A DNA stretch of 64,000 bases, from NCBI GenBank assembly GCA_963752345.1, contig CAVVYA010000011.1:1-64000 (forward strand), given 5' to 3'. Shown here in pieces: positions 10,654 to 20,072 of the stretch. The notes below the pieces were generated by a model. It ran no database searches. It had not been told where the DNA came from and was given only the letters and a program-made list of their open reading frames with translations. Both the position numbers and the translations under genes were made by a program. Every line of letters starts with the position of its first letter. Within the stretch, counting starts at the first letter, position 1. Source of the stretch: CAVVYA01 sp963752345 (GTDB lineage: Bacteria; Pseudomonadota; Alphaproteobacteria; SMXQ01).

Positions 10654-11417
10654 CCGTGCATTTCATCGGCGCCGGCCCGGGCGCGCCCGACCTGATCACC
10701 GTGCGCGGGCTGAACCTGATCCGGCGCTGCCCCGTGGTGATCTATGCCGGCTCCCTGGTGCCGCGCGAGGTCATCGCCGAGGCGCCGGCGGATGCGCGTG
10801 TCGTCGATTCGGCACCGCTCCATCTCGACGAGATCATGGCGCTGATCGCCGAGGCGCACGGCAAGGGTCAGGACGTGGCGCGGGTCCATTCCGGCGACCC
10901 GTCGCTCTATGGCGCCATCGCCGAGCAGATGGCGCGGCTCGATGCGCTCGCTATTCCCTACGACATCACGCCGGGCGTATCGGCCTACGCGGCGGCGGCG
11001 GCGGCGCTGAAATGCGAGCTCACCCTGCCCGAGGAAAGCCAGACGGTGATCCTGACCCGCACGGCGGTGCGCGCGTCCGCCATGCCCGCTGGCGAGGCCT
11101 TGGCGAAGCTCGGCGCCAGCGGCGCCACGCTCGCCATTCACCTGTCGATCAACAATCTCGCCCGCGTGGTGCGCGACCTGGCGCCGCACTATGGCGAGGA
11201 TTGCCCGTGCGTCGTCGCCTATCGGGTGAGCTGGCCCGACGAGCTGATCATCCGCGCGACACTCGGCACCATCCGCGACAAGGTGAAGGACAGCGGCATC
11301 ACCCGCACGGCGCTCATCCTGGTCGGCCGCACGCTGGGCAGCCACGGCGCCGCCGCAAGCAAGCTCTACGCCGCCGACCACGACCATGTGCTGCGGCCGA
11401 AACGCCCATCGGAGTAA
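10650..11417 (+). CDS. cobM: Precorrin-4 C11-methyltransferase
   Basis: CobM/CbiF, methylates C11 of (cobalt-)precorrin-4 using SAM. The 255-aa protein starts at ATG 10650 (MTVHFIGAGPGAPDLITVRG), with the conserved VIYAGSLVPREVI, VARVHSGDPSLYGAIAEQM, TPGVSAYAAAAAAL and LTLPEESQTVILTRTA motifs, and ends DHVLRPKRPSE. It is the last plus-strand gene of the first cob block and is followed by a bidirectional terminator shared with the convergent cbiD-cobK pair. Confidence 0.95.
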   Translation: MTVHFIGAGPGAPDLITVRGLNLIRRCPVVIYAGSLVPREVIAEAPADARVVDSAPLHLDEIMALIAEAHGKGQDVARVHSGDPSLYGAIAEQMARLDALAIPYDITPGVSAYAAAAAALKCELTLPEESQTVILTRTAVRASAMPAGEALAKLGASGATLAIHLSINNLARVVRDLAPHYGEDCPCVVAYRVSWPDELIIRATLGTIRDKVKDSGITRTALILVGRTLGSHGAAASKLYAADHDHVLRPKRPSE

Positions 11418-11428
11418 GCGGAAAATCG

Positions 11429-11478
11429 TTTTTTGTTTTCGTCACGGCCGATTTAGTCAGGCCACGACGAAAGAAAAA
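11429..11478. terminator. Bidirectional intrinsic terminator between cobM and cobK
   Basis: Imperfect stem of about 12 bp (left arm 11438-11449, right arm 11460-11471, two mismatches) flanked by a T-rich run on the left (11429-11439) and an A-rich run on the right (11470-11477). Read from either side it gives a hairpin followed by a U-rich tract, as expected between convergent genes. Confidence 0.6.
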
Positions 11479-11544
11479 CCATGTGGGGCGATACCGCGCG
11501 AGGAATGCGTCTTTCGAAAGTCATGCGAATGACGCTCCGAAACA

Positions 11545-12309
11545 TCACTCCGCCTTGAGCCGCTCCTCCAGCCAATCCAGCGCGGCTTCGATGTTGTCGA
11601 CCGCGTCGGTGGCATCGCTCGCCGGCCGGCCGATGATGATGACCGGGATGCCGAGGTCGCGCGCGGCGACGATCTTGCCGTAGGTGGCCGCGCCGCCGCT
11701 GTCCTTGGTCAGCAGGGCGTCGATGCCGTGCTCCTCCATCAATCTGCGCTCGGCCAGTTCGGTGAACGGCCCGCGCGCGAAGATCAGGGCGTAATGGGCC
11801 AGCGGCAGCGGCTCGGCGGGCGGCTCGATCAGCCGCACCAGCAGCCATGCCTCGGTGAGAGCGGCGAGCGCCGCGAGGTCCTTGGCCCCGCTGGTGACGA
11901 AGATGCGCCGCGCGCCGAGCTCGCGCAGCTTCGCCGCGGCGCCCGCCATGTCGGCCACCGCGATGCGGCGCTCGCCCGTGGTGAGCGGCCAGGCCGGACG
12001 CTGCAAGGTGAGGCGCGGCACGCCGGCTTGCGCGCAGGCGAGCGCGGCGTGGCGCGATATGGCGGCGGCGAACGGGTGCGTCGCGTCGATGACGAAATCG
12101 ATCTTCTCGGCGCGCAGATATTCGACGAGCCCCTCGATGCCGCCGAACCCGCCGACGCGCACCTGGCCCGCAATATCGCCCGGGATCTCGGTACGCCCGG
12201 CGAGCGACGAGATCACCGTCAGGCGGTGGCGATAGCGCGCGACCGCCTCGCCCGCGAGCTCCGCCGCGTCGGCCGTGCCGCCGAGAATGAGCAGCCTGCG
12301 CCAGGTCAT
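11545..12309 (-). CDS. cobK: Precorrin-6A reductase
   Basis: NAD(P)H-dependent reductase CobK/CbiJ that reduces the C18-C19 bond of (cobalt-)precorrin-6A. The 254-aa protein begins MTWRRLLILGGTADAAELAG, the typical Rossmann-type start, with FVIDATHPFAAAISRHAA, RPAWPLTTGERRIAVAD and LLTKDSGGAATYGKIVAARD as family landmarks. Its ATG directly follows the cbiD stop (TGAATG), so the two are coupled. It converges on cobM. Confidence 0.94.
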   Translation of the reverse strand: MTWRRLLILGGTADAAELAGEAVARYRHRLTVISSLAGRTEIPGDIAGQVRVGGFGGIEGLVEYLRAEKIDFVIDATHPFAAAISRHAALACAQAGVPRLTLQRPAWPLTTGERRIAVADMAGAAAKLRELGARRIFVTSGAKDLAALAALTEAWLLVRLIEPPAEPLPLAHYALIFARGPFTELAERRLMEEHGIDALLTKDSGGAATYGKIVAARDLGIPVIIIGRPASDATDAVDNIEAALDWLEERLKAE

Positions 12310-13410
12310 TCAGGCACGCGCCGCGTCGAAGCCGGCACGGCCCACCATCGTGCCGCCGCGATCGAACAGGATCGTCTCCACGCGGGTGCCGCCGGCCAGG
12401 GTGGCGAGCGCGACGGCGCGCGCCTGGCGCGCCACCGCGTCGCCGAGCGGCAGCCCGCGCTGGCGCGCGATTTCGAGAATCGCACCGGCGCTCGCGGCGT
12501 TCCGCGCCTCGGCCACGTCGGCCGGCGACGCGCCCACGCGTTCGAGGAGCGCACTCAGCGCCGCGATATCGACCGAGGAGCGCGCGCTGTGCAGATCGAG
12601 CGCCCCTTGCGCCAGCTTGACCAGCTTGGCGAAGCCGCCGCCGATGGTGAGTTTCGCCAGCGGATGATCGCGCAGGTACTTCAGCATGCCGCCGGCGAAA
12701 TCGCCCATGTCGATCAGCGCCATGTCGGGCATGCCATAGATCGCCTGCACCGCCGCCTCGCTGGTGCGCCCGGTGGCCGCGCCGACATGGGCGACCCCGT
12801 TGGCGCGCGCCACGTCGATGCCGCGGTGGATCGAGTGGATCCACGAGGCGCAGGAATAGGGAATGACGATGCCGGTGGTGCCGAGCACCGACAGTCCGCC
12901 GAGGATGCCGAGCCGGCCGTTGGCGGTTTTCTTCGCGAGCTCCGCGCCGCCGGGGATCGACAGCGTGATCTCGACGTCGCCGCCGTCGCCGTGGGCGCGC
13001 GCCAATTCGGCAACCGCCTCGGCCATCATGCGGCGCGGCACCGGATTGATCGCCGGCTCGCCGACCGCCAGCGGCAGGCCGGCGCGCGTCACCGTGCCGA
13101 CGCCTTCGCCGGCGCGGAACTGCACGCCGCTGCCGGGGGCGGCGCGGCGCACGGTGGCGGCGATCAGCGCGCCGTGGGTGACATCCGGATCGTCCCCCGC
13201 ATCCTTGATCACGCCGGCCGTGGCGCGGTCGGCGGCGAGCTCTTTCAACGCCAGCGCGAACTGCGGCTGCTGGCCGCGCGGCAGGCGGATCGCCACCGGA
13301 TCGGGAAACCCGCCGGTGAGCAGCGCCTGATAGGCGGCGCGCGCGGCCGCGGTGGCGCAAGCCCCCGTGGTCCAACCCCGACGCAGTTCTCCGGCAGGCT
13401 TGCGTGTCAT
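12310..13410 (-). CDS. cbiD: Cobalt-precorrin-5B C1-methyltransferase CbiD
   Basis: CbiD methylates C1 in the cobalt-early route, replacing CobF of the oxygen-dependent route. The 366-aa protein has the signature RRGWTTGACATAAARAAYQA at the N-terminus, AGVIKDAGDDPDVTHGALI, and TGIVIPYSCASWIHSIHRGI (typically a Ser-rich CbiD motif), then LTIGGGFAKLVKLAQGALD. First gene of a cbiD-cobK operon reading away from cobA. Its presence together with cbiX and cbiG is the main evidence that early cobalt insertion is used here. Confidence 0.94.
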   Translation of the reverse strand: MTRKPAGELRRGWTTGACATAAARAAYQALLTGGFPDPVAIRLPRGQQPQFALALKELAADRATAGVIKDAGDDPDVTHGALIAATVRRAAPGSGVQFRAGEGVGTVTRAGLPLAVGEPAINPVPRRMMAEAVAELARAHGDGGDVEITLSIPGGAELAKKTANGRLGILGGLSVLGTTGIVIPYSCASWIHSIHRGIDVARANGVAHVGAATGRTSEAAVQAIYGMPDMALIDMGDFAGGMLKYLRDHPLAKLTIGGGFAKLVKLAQGALDLHSARSSVDIAALSALLERVGASPADVAEARNAASAGAILEIARQRGLPLGDAVARQARAVALATLAGGTRVETILFDRGGTMVGRAGFDAARA

Positions 13411-13493
13411 CGGCTTATCGGCAAAAACGGGACGGTCGTGGCATAATGCGGCAGTTTAGCGCACCTGAGAGATCCAAGGAGTCATTCCCGCGC

Positions 13494-14298
13494 ATGCTGA
13501 CCGTGCCTTTCGAGCTTCCCCGTTTCGAGCCGGGCTGGGTCTGGCTGGTGGGCGCCGGCCCGGGCGACCCCGGCCTGCTCTCGCTCCATGCACTGAACGG
13601 CCTGCAGCAGGCCGACGTGGTGGTCTATGACGCCCTGGTCGACAAGAGCATCCTGAAGGCGGCGCGCCAGGGTGCCGAGCTGGTCTATGCCGGAAAACGC
13701 GGCGGCAAGCCGTCGCCCAAGCAGGCCGACATCTCACGCAAGCTGGTCGAACTGGCGAAGGCGGGCAAGCGGGTGCTGCGCCTCAAGGGCGGCGATCCCT
13801 TCGTGTTCGGCCGCGGCGGCGAGGAAGCCCTCGCCCTGGTCGCCGCCGGCGTGCCCTTCCGCCTGGTGCCCGGCATCACCGCGGGCATCGGCGGACTGGC
13901 CTATGCCGGCATCCCCGCCACCCACCGCGACATCAATGCCGCCGTGACCTTCGTCACCGGCCATCAGGCCGGCGGCAAGGTGCCCGAGGGCCTCGACTGG
14001 GACGCGCTCGCCAAGGGCTCGCCCCTGCTGGTGATCTATATGGCGGTGCAGAACCTGGCGGCGATCGCCCAACGCCTGATGGCGGCGGGCCGCCCGGGCG
14101 ACGAGCCGGTCGCCTTCGTCAGCAAGGCCTCGACGCCGGAACAGACCGTGCTCGAAACCACGCTGGCGAACATGCGTTGCCGACTGCCGCGCCCATCCGG
14201 TGCCGACGCCTTCGATCATGGTGGTGGGCCAGGCGGTGAAGCTTCGTGCTTCGCTCGATTGGCTCGGGGCCATGGCGGGGCGGGTGTTGGCAAGTTAG
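13494..14298 (+). CDS. cobA: Uroporphyrinogen-III C-methyltransferase
   Basis: SUMT: two SAM-dependent methylations of uroporphyrinogen III to precorrin-2, the branch point to cobalamin and siroheme. Start chosen at ATG 13494 (MLTVPFELPRFEPGWVWLVG; AAGGAG at 13475-13480, rather far upstream); ATG 13446 in the same frame is possible but gives an unusual N-terminus. Motifs are VGAGPGDPGLLSLHALNGLQ, RLKGGDPFVFGRGGEEALAL and LVPGITAGIGGLAYAGIPAT. One frame break near 14175 shifts the end to PTPSIMVVGQAVKLRASLDW with a stop at 14296-14298. Single-domain form, without the CysG siroheme part. Confidence 0.92.
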
Positions 14299-14528
14299 CG
14301 CGAATCCCGGTGGGCGCTGACCCGGCGGCAAGACGCCGCCCGATGGAATAGGTTCAAAGCGGGCCTGTCATCCGATGCGATTGTGCGCTCGCGGACCATT
14401 CTCGCTGATTATTGAGCGCGGAAAGACGGAACTAGTATTCTGAAGCTGCGTTGGAACTTGTGACAAGGGGCGCCGCGGGACCCGATCGTGCCGACCGGTT
14501 CACCCCTATCCCCATAAAAAGGCGGGCG

Positions 14529-16239
14529 ATGCGTAAGCGAGTGATGGTCATTTGCCTCGACGCTTTCGACGCCGCGCTGAGCGATCAACTGATCGCGGCC
14601 GGCAAGCTCCCGGGGCTCGCCCGCCTCAAGGCCGAAAGCGCCCGTTTTAAGCTGGAACATGGCCCCGAAGGGAAGGCGCGTTACACCGGCCTGACCTGGG
14701 AACATTTTTCGTCGGGACGCAAGCCCGAGACATCCGGCAAGTGGTCCGTGATCTCGTTCGATCCCAAAACCTTCCGCGTCCGTCAGAGCTATGCCACCGA
14801 ACGCCCGTTCCTCGCGGATGTCGCCGCGAAGTGCGTGGTCTTCGACGTGCCCTATTTCGATCTTCAATCGATGCCCAATGCCGTCGGCGTCGTGGGCTGG
14901 GGCGGACACGACCTCGGGGTCCATCCTCAAGCCATGCCGAAGGGCCTCATGGCCGAAATCACGGCGCGGTTCGGCCCACCGCCCGACGTCGATGCCCTGA
15001 ACGTCATGGTCTATCCCAGCGTCGAGCTGACGACGCGCATGGGCGCCAGGCTGCGTGCCTCGGCGAAGCAGCGCACCGACATCGCGGAATGGCTGCTCGC
15101 CGAGCGCGCGCCGGACTGGGACATCGCCGTGCTCGGCTTCGGAGAGCCCCACGATGCGATCGAACTTTTCTATCATGGCATCGATCCCGGCCATCACCTG
15201 CGTGATCTGCCGAGCGCCGCGCCCGCGCGTGAAGGTCTCATCGCGGTCTATGAGGAAATCAGCGCGCAGATCGAGCGCCTTGTGGCGCGGTTTCCGGATG
15301 CCACGGTCGTCGCCTTCACCATGCACGGCATGGGCGAAAACGATACCGACCTGCCGACTATGCTGCTCCTGCCGGAGTTGATGTACCGCATGGCCTTTGA
15401 TCGGCCGCTGTTCGGCTCGCGCGAGGATTGGCGTGCCGCGCGGTCGCCGGTGCTGAAAGAGGGTGAAGACTGGAATGCGGTGGTTGCCGGCGCGATGGCG
15501 CATGCGCGGTCCGCGCCGCTGCAACACATGTCGTCCCGCACGGTCCGCAATGCACGCCGCATCGCCGTCAAAATGGCCAAGGGCATGCTCGGGCAAACGC
15601 TGGTACGCAACCTGTCGAGCCGCCGCGGGTCGGCGCGGGAGAAATCATTCGACGTCGATTGGATGCCCGCATCGCAGTATGCGCGCTACTGGCCGCACAT
15701 GAACGCGTTCGCGGTGCCGTCGTTTTTCGAAGGCCGCGTCCGGGTCAACCTGCGGCAGCGCGAGGCTTATGGGCGCGTGCCGTTGGACCAGGTACGCCGC
15801 GTGCCTCGACCGCATCGAGGATACCCTGCGCGCCTGCGTCGATATCAAAACCGGCGCGCCCGTGGTGCGCGAGATCACCCGCTCGCGCATCAACGATCCG
15901 ATGAATCTGTCCGACACCCAGTCCGATCTGGCGATCCTGTGGAACCGCAGCCCGATCGGCTTCCGTCATCCCGTCTACGGCGATATCGGGCCGGGGCCGG
16001 TACGGCGCGCGGGCGGCCATAGCGGGGGGCTCGGCGCGCTCTATATCCGCTCCGACGACATCGCGCCGGGGGACTATGGCTTGCGCTCGTCGTTCGACGT
16101 GGCGCCGACGATCGTCGATCTTCTGGGCGCAGCTTGCCATGGCCGGATCGACGGTGAGAGTGTTCTCGAATCCGCGGCTCCCACGGAGCGGCGCCCCGCG
16201 ATGAGTCCCGCTCTCAGTCCCGCTTCAGCTCACGAATGA
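14529..16239 (+). CDS. Alkaline-phosphatase-superfamily hydrolase, odd metal site
   Basis: Predicted type I phosphodiesterase/nucleotide-pyrophosphatase-like protein of about 570 aa (start ATG 14529, MRKRVMVICLDAFDAALSDQ). Superfamily residues visible: Asp in ICLDAFD, nucleophile Thr candidate in ARYTGLTWEHF, the Asp...His pair in GIDPGHH, and a late His in RRAGGHSGGLGALYI. The motif usually written DHG here reads TMHGMGEN, so one metal-ligand Asp appears replaced by Met. A frame break near 15795 joins the two halves; no signal peptide is seen. Substrate unknown. Its end overlaps the convergent cydB end by ten bases. Confidence 0.7.
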
Positions 16240-17234
16240 TACCCCTCCCCGCGCACCTTGCCGCGGAAGACCCAGTAATTGTAGGCGATGTAGGCGAGCA
16301 TGATCGGGATCAGCACCGCCGCGCCCCACAGCATGAAGACCTGCGATTCGCGCGCCGCGGCGGCCTGCCAGATGGTGATGTGGGGCGGCACCACGTGGGG
16401 CCACAGGCTGATCGCCAGGCCGAGATAGGATAGCGCGAACAACCCCATGGTGAGGATGAACGGCCGCTTCTCGCGGCGCCGCTCCAGCGCGCGCCAGATG
16501 CCGATCGCGAGCGCGACCGTGATCAGCGGCACAGGCGAGAGAAAGGCGATGTTGGGCCACGAGAACCAGCGCGCCGCGATGTCGTGCTTGGCGATCGGCG
16601 TCGCGATGCTGACGACCGCGATGGCGACGAGCACGGCGAGCAGCAGCGGCTTGGCGATCCGATAGGCCCAGGACTGCAGGGCGCCGTCCGTCTTGAGGAT
16701 CAGCCAGCCGGCGGCAAGCAGGGCGTAGCCGGCGATCAGGCCGACGCCCGCGAGCAGGCTCATCCAGGAAACCCAGGCGAAGGGCCCGCCAACGTAATCG
16801 CGGCCCTGCACCGCGAAGCCCTGGATGAAGGCGCCAAGCGCCACGCCTTGGGTGAACGTCGCCAGGAGCGAGCCGTAGTGAAAGGCCTTGTCCCACCAAT
16901 GCCGGCTGGTGTTCGCCTTGAAGCGGAATTCGAAGGCGACGCCGCGGAAGATCAGCGCGATCAGCATGACCAGGATCGGGATATAGAGCGCCGGCAGGAT
17001 GATCGCATAGGCCAGCGGAAAGGCGGCGAGCAGGCCGCCGCCGCCGAGCACGAGCCAGGTTTCGTTGCCATCCCAGAACGGCGCCACGGAATTCATCATG
17101 GTGTCGCGGTCGGCGTCGCGCGGCGCGAAAGGAAACAGAATGCCGACGCCGAGATCGAAGCCGTCCATCAGCACATACATGAAAACCGAGAAGGCGATGA
17201 TGGCGGCCCAGATCAGGGTGAGATCGATGGTCAT
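16230..17234 (-). CDS. cydB: Cytochrome bd oxidase subunit II
   Basis: Membrane subunit of a bd-type quinol oxidase, 334 aa. ATG 17234 overlaps the cydA stop as ATGA. Typical opening MTIDLTLIWAAIIAFSVFMY with VLMDGFDLGVGIL, then the conserved SVAPFWDGNETWLVLGGGGL, IFRGVAFEFRFKA, and a C-terminus YIAYNYWVFRGKVRGEGYHS. Eight or more hydrophobic helices. It works with CydA to reduce oxygen to water with electrons from ubiquinol in the inner membrane. No CydX-like small ORF was identified downstream; the short gap is taken by the convergent gene. Confidence 0.95.
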   Translation of the reverse strand: MTIDLTLIWAAIIAFSVFMYVLMDGFDLGVGILFPFAPRDADRDTMMNSVAPFWDGNETWLVLGGGGLLAAFPLAYAIILPALYIPILVMLIALIFRGVAFEFRFKANTSRHWWDKAFHYGSLLATFTQGVALGAFIQGFAVQGRDYVGGPFAWVSWMSLLAGVGLIAGYALLAAGWLILKTDGALQSWAYRIAKPLLLAVLVAIAVVSIATPIAKHDIAARWFSWPNIAFLSPVPLITVALAIGIWRALERRREKRPFILTMGLFALSYLGLAISLWPHVVPPHITIWQAAAARESQVFMLWGAAVLIPIMLAYIAYNYWVFRGKVRGEGYHS

Positions 17235-18670
17235 GACCCGGACCTTCCCGACTGCGCGACCTCGCGCCGGCCTTCCTCGACCATATCGTCGGGGGTCTCG
17301 TCCGAACCGGACAGCGGCCGCATGGCGGTGCCCGTGGGGAAGCGGCCCTGCGGCGACGGCCCCTCCGGCCCGCGCTGCACCAGACGCACCATGTAATAGA
17401 TGCCGGCGCCGAAGATCACGACGTAGACGATGACGAAGAGCGCCAGCGAGAACAGCACGCTGTGCCAGCCGAGCACCGGCGTCGCCGCGTCCGCCGTGCG
17501 CATCAGCCCATAGACCACCCAGGGCTGGCGCCCGACCTCGGTGACGAACCAGCCGGCGAGCACGGCGACGAAGCCGATCGGCAGGCACGCGGTGCAAATC
17601 CGCAGGAACCAGCCGGTGGTATAGAGCCGTCCGGTCAGCCGCAGCAGCACGCCGACGACGGCCACGGCGATCATCAGGAAGCCGAGCCCGACCATGAGGC
17701 GGAAGCCGAAGAACGGAATCGCCACCGGCGGCCGATCGGCGGGCGCCCATTCCTTGAGCCCCTTCACCTCGCCGTCCCATTCATGGGTGAGGATCAGGCT
17801 GCCCCAGCGCGGAAGGGCGATCTCCGCGCGGTTGCGCTCCTGTTCGGGATCGGGAATCGCGAAGAGCAGCAGCGGCATGCCGCGCTGGGTTTCCCAGTTG
17901 CCTTCGATGGCGGCGATCTTCGCCGGCTGATGGGCGAGCGTGTTGAGGCCGTGCAGATCGCCGATCACCGCCTGCGCGGGCGCCAGCAGCAAGACGAGCC
18001 ACAGGCCCATGGACATGGCCTTGCGCGAGGTCGCATCGGCGCGGCCGCGGCGCAGCTGCCACGCCGATACGCCGATCACCACGAAGGCCGTGGTCAGATA
18101 ACAGGCGGTGACCATGTGGACGAAGCGGTAGGGGAAGGACGGATTGAACACGATCCGCCACCAGTCCACCGGATAGAAGATGCCGTCGCGGATTTCGTGA
18201 CCGGACGGGGTGTGCATCCAACTGTTGGCGGAGAGAATCCAGAAGGCCGAGGCGAGCGTGCCGAGCGCGACCATGACAGCCGCGACAAAGAACAGCTTGG
18301 GCGGGACGCGCGAACGGCCGAACAGCAGGATGCCGAGGAAGGTCGCCTCGAGGAAGAAGGCCATCAGCACTTCGTAGGCCATGAGCGGCCCGATGATATT
18401 GCCCGCCATGTCCGAGAACCGGCTCCAGTTGGTGCCGAACTGGTAGGACATGACGATACCCGACACCACGCCCATGCCGAACGACACCGCGAAGATGCGG
18501 GTCCAGAAGCGCGACAGACGGACATAGACGTCGTTGCCGCTGAACAGCCAGCAGCCTTCCAGCACCGCGATGTAGGACGCCAGCCCGATGGTGAAGGCCG
18601 GGAACAGGATGTGGAACGACATCACGAAGGCGAACTGGATCCGCGACAAAAGGACCGGATCGAATTCCAT
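17231..18670 (-). CDS. cydA: Cytochrome bd oxidase subunit I, cyanide-insensitive type
   Basis: Heme-bearing catalytic subunit, 479 aa, start ATG 18670 (MEFDPVLLSRIQFAFVMSFH; His20 is the expected heme b595 ligand). Further landmarks: RIFAVSFGMGVVSGIVMSYQ, the His in FPYRFVHMVTACYLTT, the quinol region KIAAIEGNWETQRGMPLLL followed by a short Q-loop, and VTEVGRQPWVVYGLMRT. The short Q-loop and the GRQPWVVYG/GWHS segment place it in the CIO (cyanide-insensitive) branch rather than the E. coli long-Q-loop type. Polar 40-residue C-terminal tail. First gene of cydAB, divergent from a sensor kinase. Confidence 0.95.
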   Translation of the reverse strand: MEFDPVLLSRIQFAFVMSFHILFPAFTIGLASYIAVLEGCWLFSGNDVYVRLSRFWTRIFAVSFGMGVVSGIVMSYQFGTNWSRFSDMAGNIIGPLMAYEVLMAFFLEATFLGILLFGRSRVPPKLFFVAAVMVALGTLASAFWILSANSWMHTPSGHEIRDGIFYPVDWWRIVFNPSFPYRFVHMVTACYLTTAFVVIGVSAWQLRRGRADATSRKAMSMGLWLVLLLAPAQAVIGDLHGLNTLAHQPAKIAAIEGNWETQRGMPLLLFAIPDPEQERNRAEIALPRWGSLILTHEWDGEVKGLKEWAPADRPPVAIPFFGFRLMVGLGFLMIAVAVVGVLLRLTGRLYTTGWFLRICTACLPIGFVAVLAGWFVTEVGRQPWVVYGLMRTADAATPVLGWHSVLFSLALFVIVYVVIFGAGIYYMVRLVQRGPEGPSPQGRFPTGTAMRPLSGSDETPDDMVEEGRREVAQSGRSGS

Positions 18671-18845
18671 CGCTCTGCTCCTGGTTGGCGCCGCTCTGTC
18701 TGCGGCAAGCCCTGCCGCAACGACCGCGCGAGCCCGTTCCAGTCTAACGAAAACTCTCGCCATCGTGTTGCACAGCGGGCCGCCGGTCAAGGCGAAGCGC
18801 GACGCGACGGCGGGAACCTATCGGCGTTTTTCGAGTTTGAGATTT

Positions 18846-20018
18846 ATGGCAAAGAAGCGCACGCCGTCGGCAGGTCGGCGAAATCTCGAACTCCTCCGCC
18901 CATTTCTCGACGCCGTGCTGGAACTCAACCGGATCGCCGCCACCGAGCCGCCATGGCAGGCATTCCTCGACCAGACTGTGGCACAGGTCGCCAAGACCAC
19001 CGACATCCGCCGCATCAAGGTGCTGCGCTACCGTCCACAGATCGGCGATCTCCTGGTCGACGCCGGCATCGGCTGGAACGAGGGGGTGGTGGGCAACGCC
19101 ACACTGCCGATCGATATCTCGTCGCCACCGGGACTGACGATCCAGACAGGCCGCTCCACCGTCGTCGAGGATTTCACCAAGGAAAGCGACCTCAAGCTTT
19201 CACCCTTGCTGCGCAACCACGGAATTGTTTCGCTGATCAATGTGCCTATCAAAATGGACGGCGCGATATGGGGCGTGCTCGAGGCCGATAGCGAGCAGCC
19301 CTGCCGTTTCAGCGAAGATCTTTTATCATTCCTGAAAGTGATCGCCTATATGATCGGCTTGGCCGCTCAGCGCGAACAGCGCAGGCAGGCGGCCGAGGCG
19401 CTGCAATCGGACGTCGCCCGGGAAGTGGCCCATCGCGAAGTGCTGCTGTCCGAGATGCATCACCGCATGAAGAACAATTTCCAGGTGATCATCTCGACAT
19501 TGCTGATCCAGCGCCGCCGGGCGCAGGCTGACGAAACCAAGCAGCTGCTGCAGGCCATGTCGAACCGGGTCATGGCGATGTCGCTCGCCCACGACCAGCT
19601 CGACCCGCGCCAAAGCGCGCAAACCGTCAACATTGCAAGCTACCTGGGCGCGCTCGGCCGTACCCTCGGTCAGCTCGCCCAGGATGTCGCGATCGACTTG
19701 GATTTCGACGAGGGCACCGTACCAGTCGAGATTGCGGTGGCACTCGGCTTGATCCTGAACGAGCTTCTCACCAACTCGATCAAACACGCGTTCGACGGCG
19801 GACCCGGCCGGGTCACGATCACCTTCCGCGTCGGGCCGCAGGAGGGCGAGGCCTCCATGACCGTCGCCGATGACGGCAAGGGCACGAAGGAGGTCACGCG
19901 CGAAGGGTCATCCGGCACCGCGCTGGTCGAGGCCCTGACCAAGCAGCTGCAAGGCAGAATCGAACGGGACAAGGTGGCGCGCGGCACTGTCGTCCGCGTC
20001 TGCTTTCCCATGCGGTAG
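18846..20018 (+). CDS. Sensor histidine kinase, GAF plus HisKA_2
   Basis: Cytosolic sensor kinase of 390 aa (start ATG 18846, MAKKRTPSAGRRNLELLRPF). A GAF domain spans about residues 20-175 (GWNEGVVGNATLPI, SLINVPIKMDGAIWGVLEAD), a linker helix follows, then a HisKA_2 phosphoacceptor box EMHHRMKNNFQVIISTLLI and an HATPase domain with N-box LILNELLTNSIKHAF and DDGKGTKEVT. The family usually passes phosphate to stand-alone PhyR-like or DNA-binding receivers; no response regulator is adjacent. No transmembrane helix. It is divergent from cydAB with 175 bases between, so regulation of respiration is possible but not shown. Confidence 0.88.
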   Translation: MAKKRTPSAGRRNLELLRPFLDAVLELNRIAATEPPWQAFLDQTVAQVAKTTDIRRIKVLRYRPQIGDLLVDAGIGWNEGVVGNATLPIDISSPPGLTIQTGRSTVVEDFTKESDLKLSPLLRNHGIVSLINVPIKMDGAIWGVLEADSEQPCRFSEDLLSFLKVIAYMIGLAAQREQRRQAAEALQSDVAREVAHREVLLSEMHHRMKNNFQVIISTLLIQRRRAQADETKQLLQAMSNRVMAMSLAHDQLDPRQSAQTVNIASYLGALGRTLGQLAQDVAIDLDFDEGTVPVEIAVALGLILNELLTNSIKHAFDGGPGRVTITFRVGPQEGEASMTVADDGKGTKEVTREGSSGTALVEALTKQLQGRIERDKVARGTVVRVCFPMR

Positions 20019-20072
20019 CGGCTGAAGATCCGCCGGTTGACAGTCCGCATTCGATGACCGACGGTGCCCGCC

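Noticed and set aside
6900..11417. Programmed frameshifting in the cob genes
   Set aside because: Breaks occur in most long genes including infB and nusA, at different contexts, so error is simpler than programmed shifts.
18671..18845. FNR-type site between cydA and the kinase
   Set aside because: No TTGAT-N4-ATCAA palindrome found by eye.
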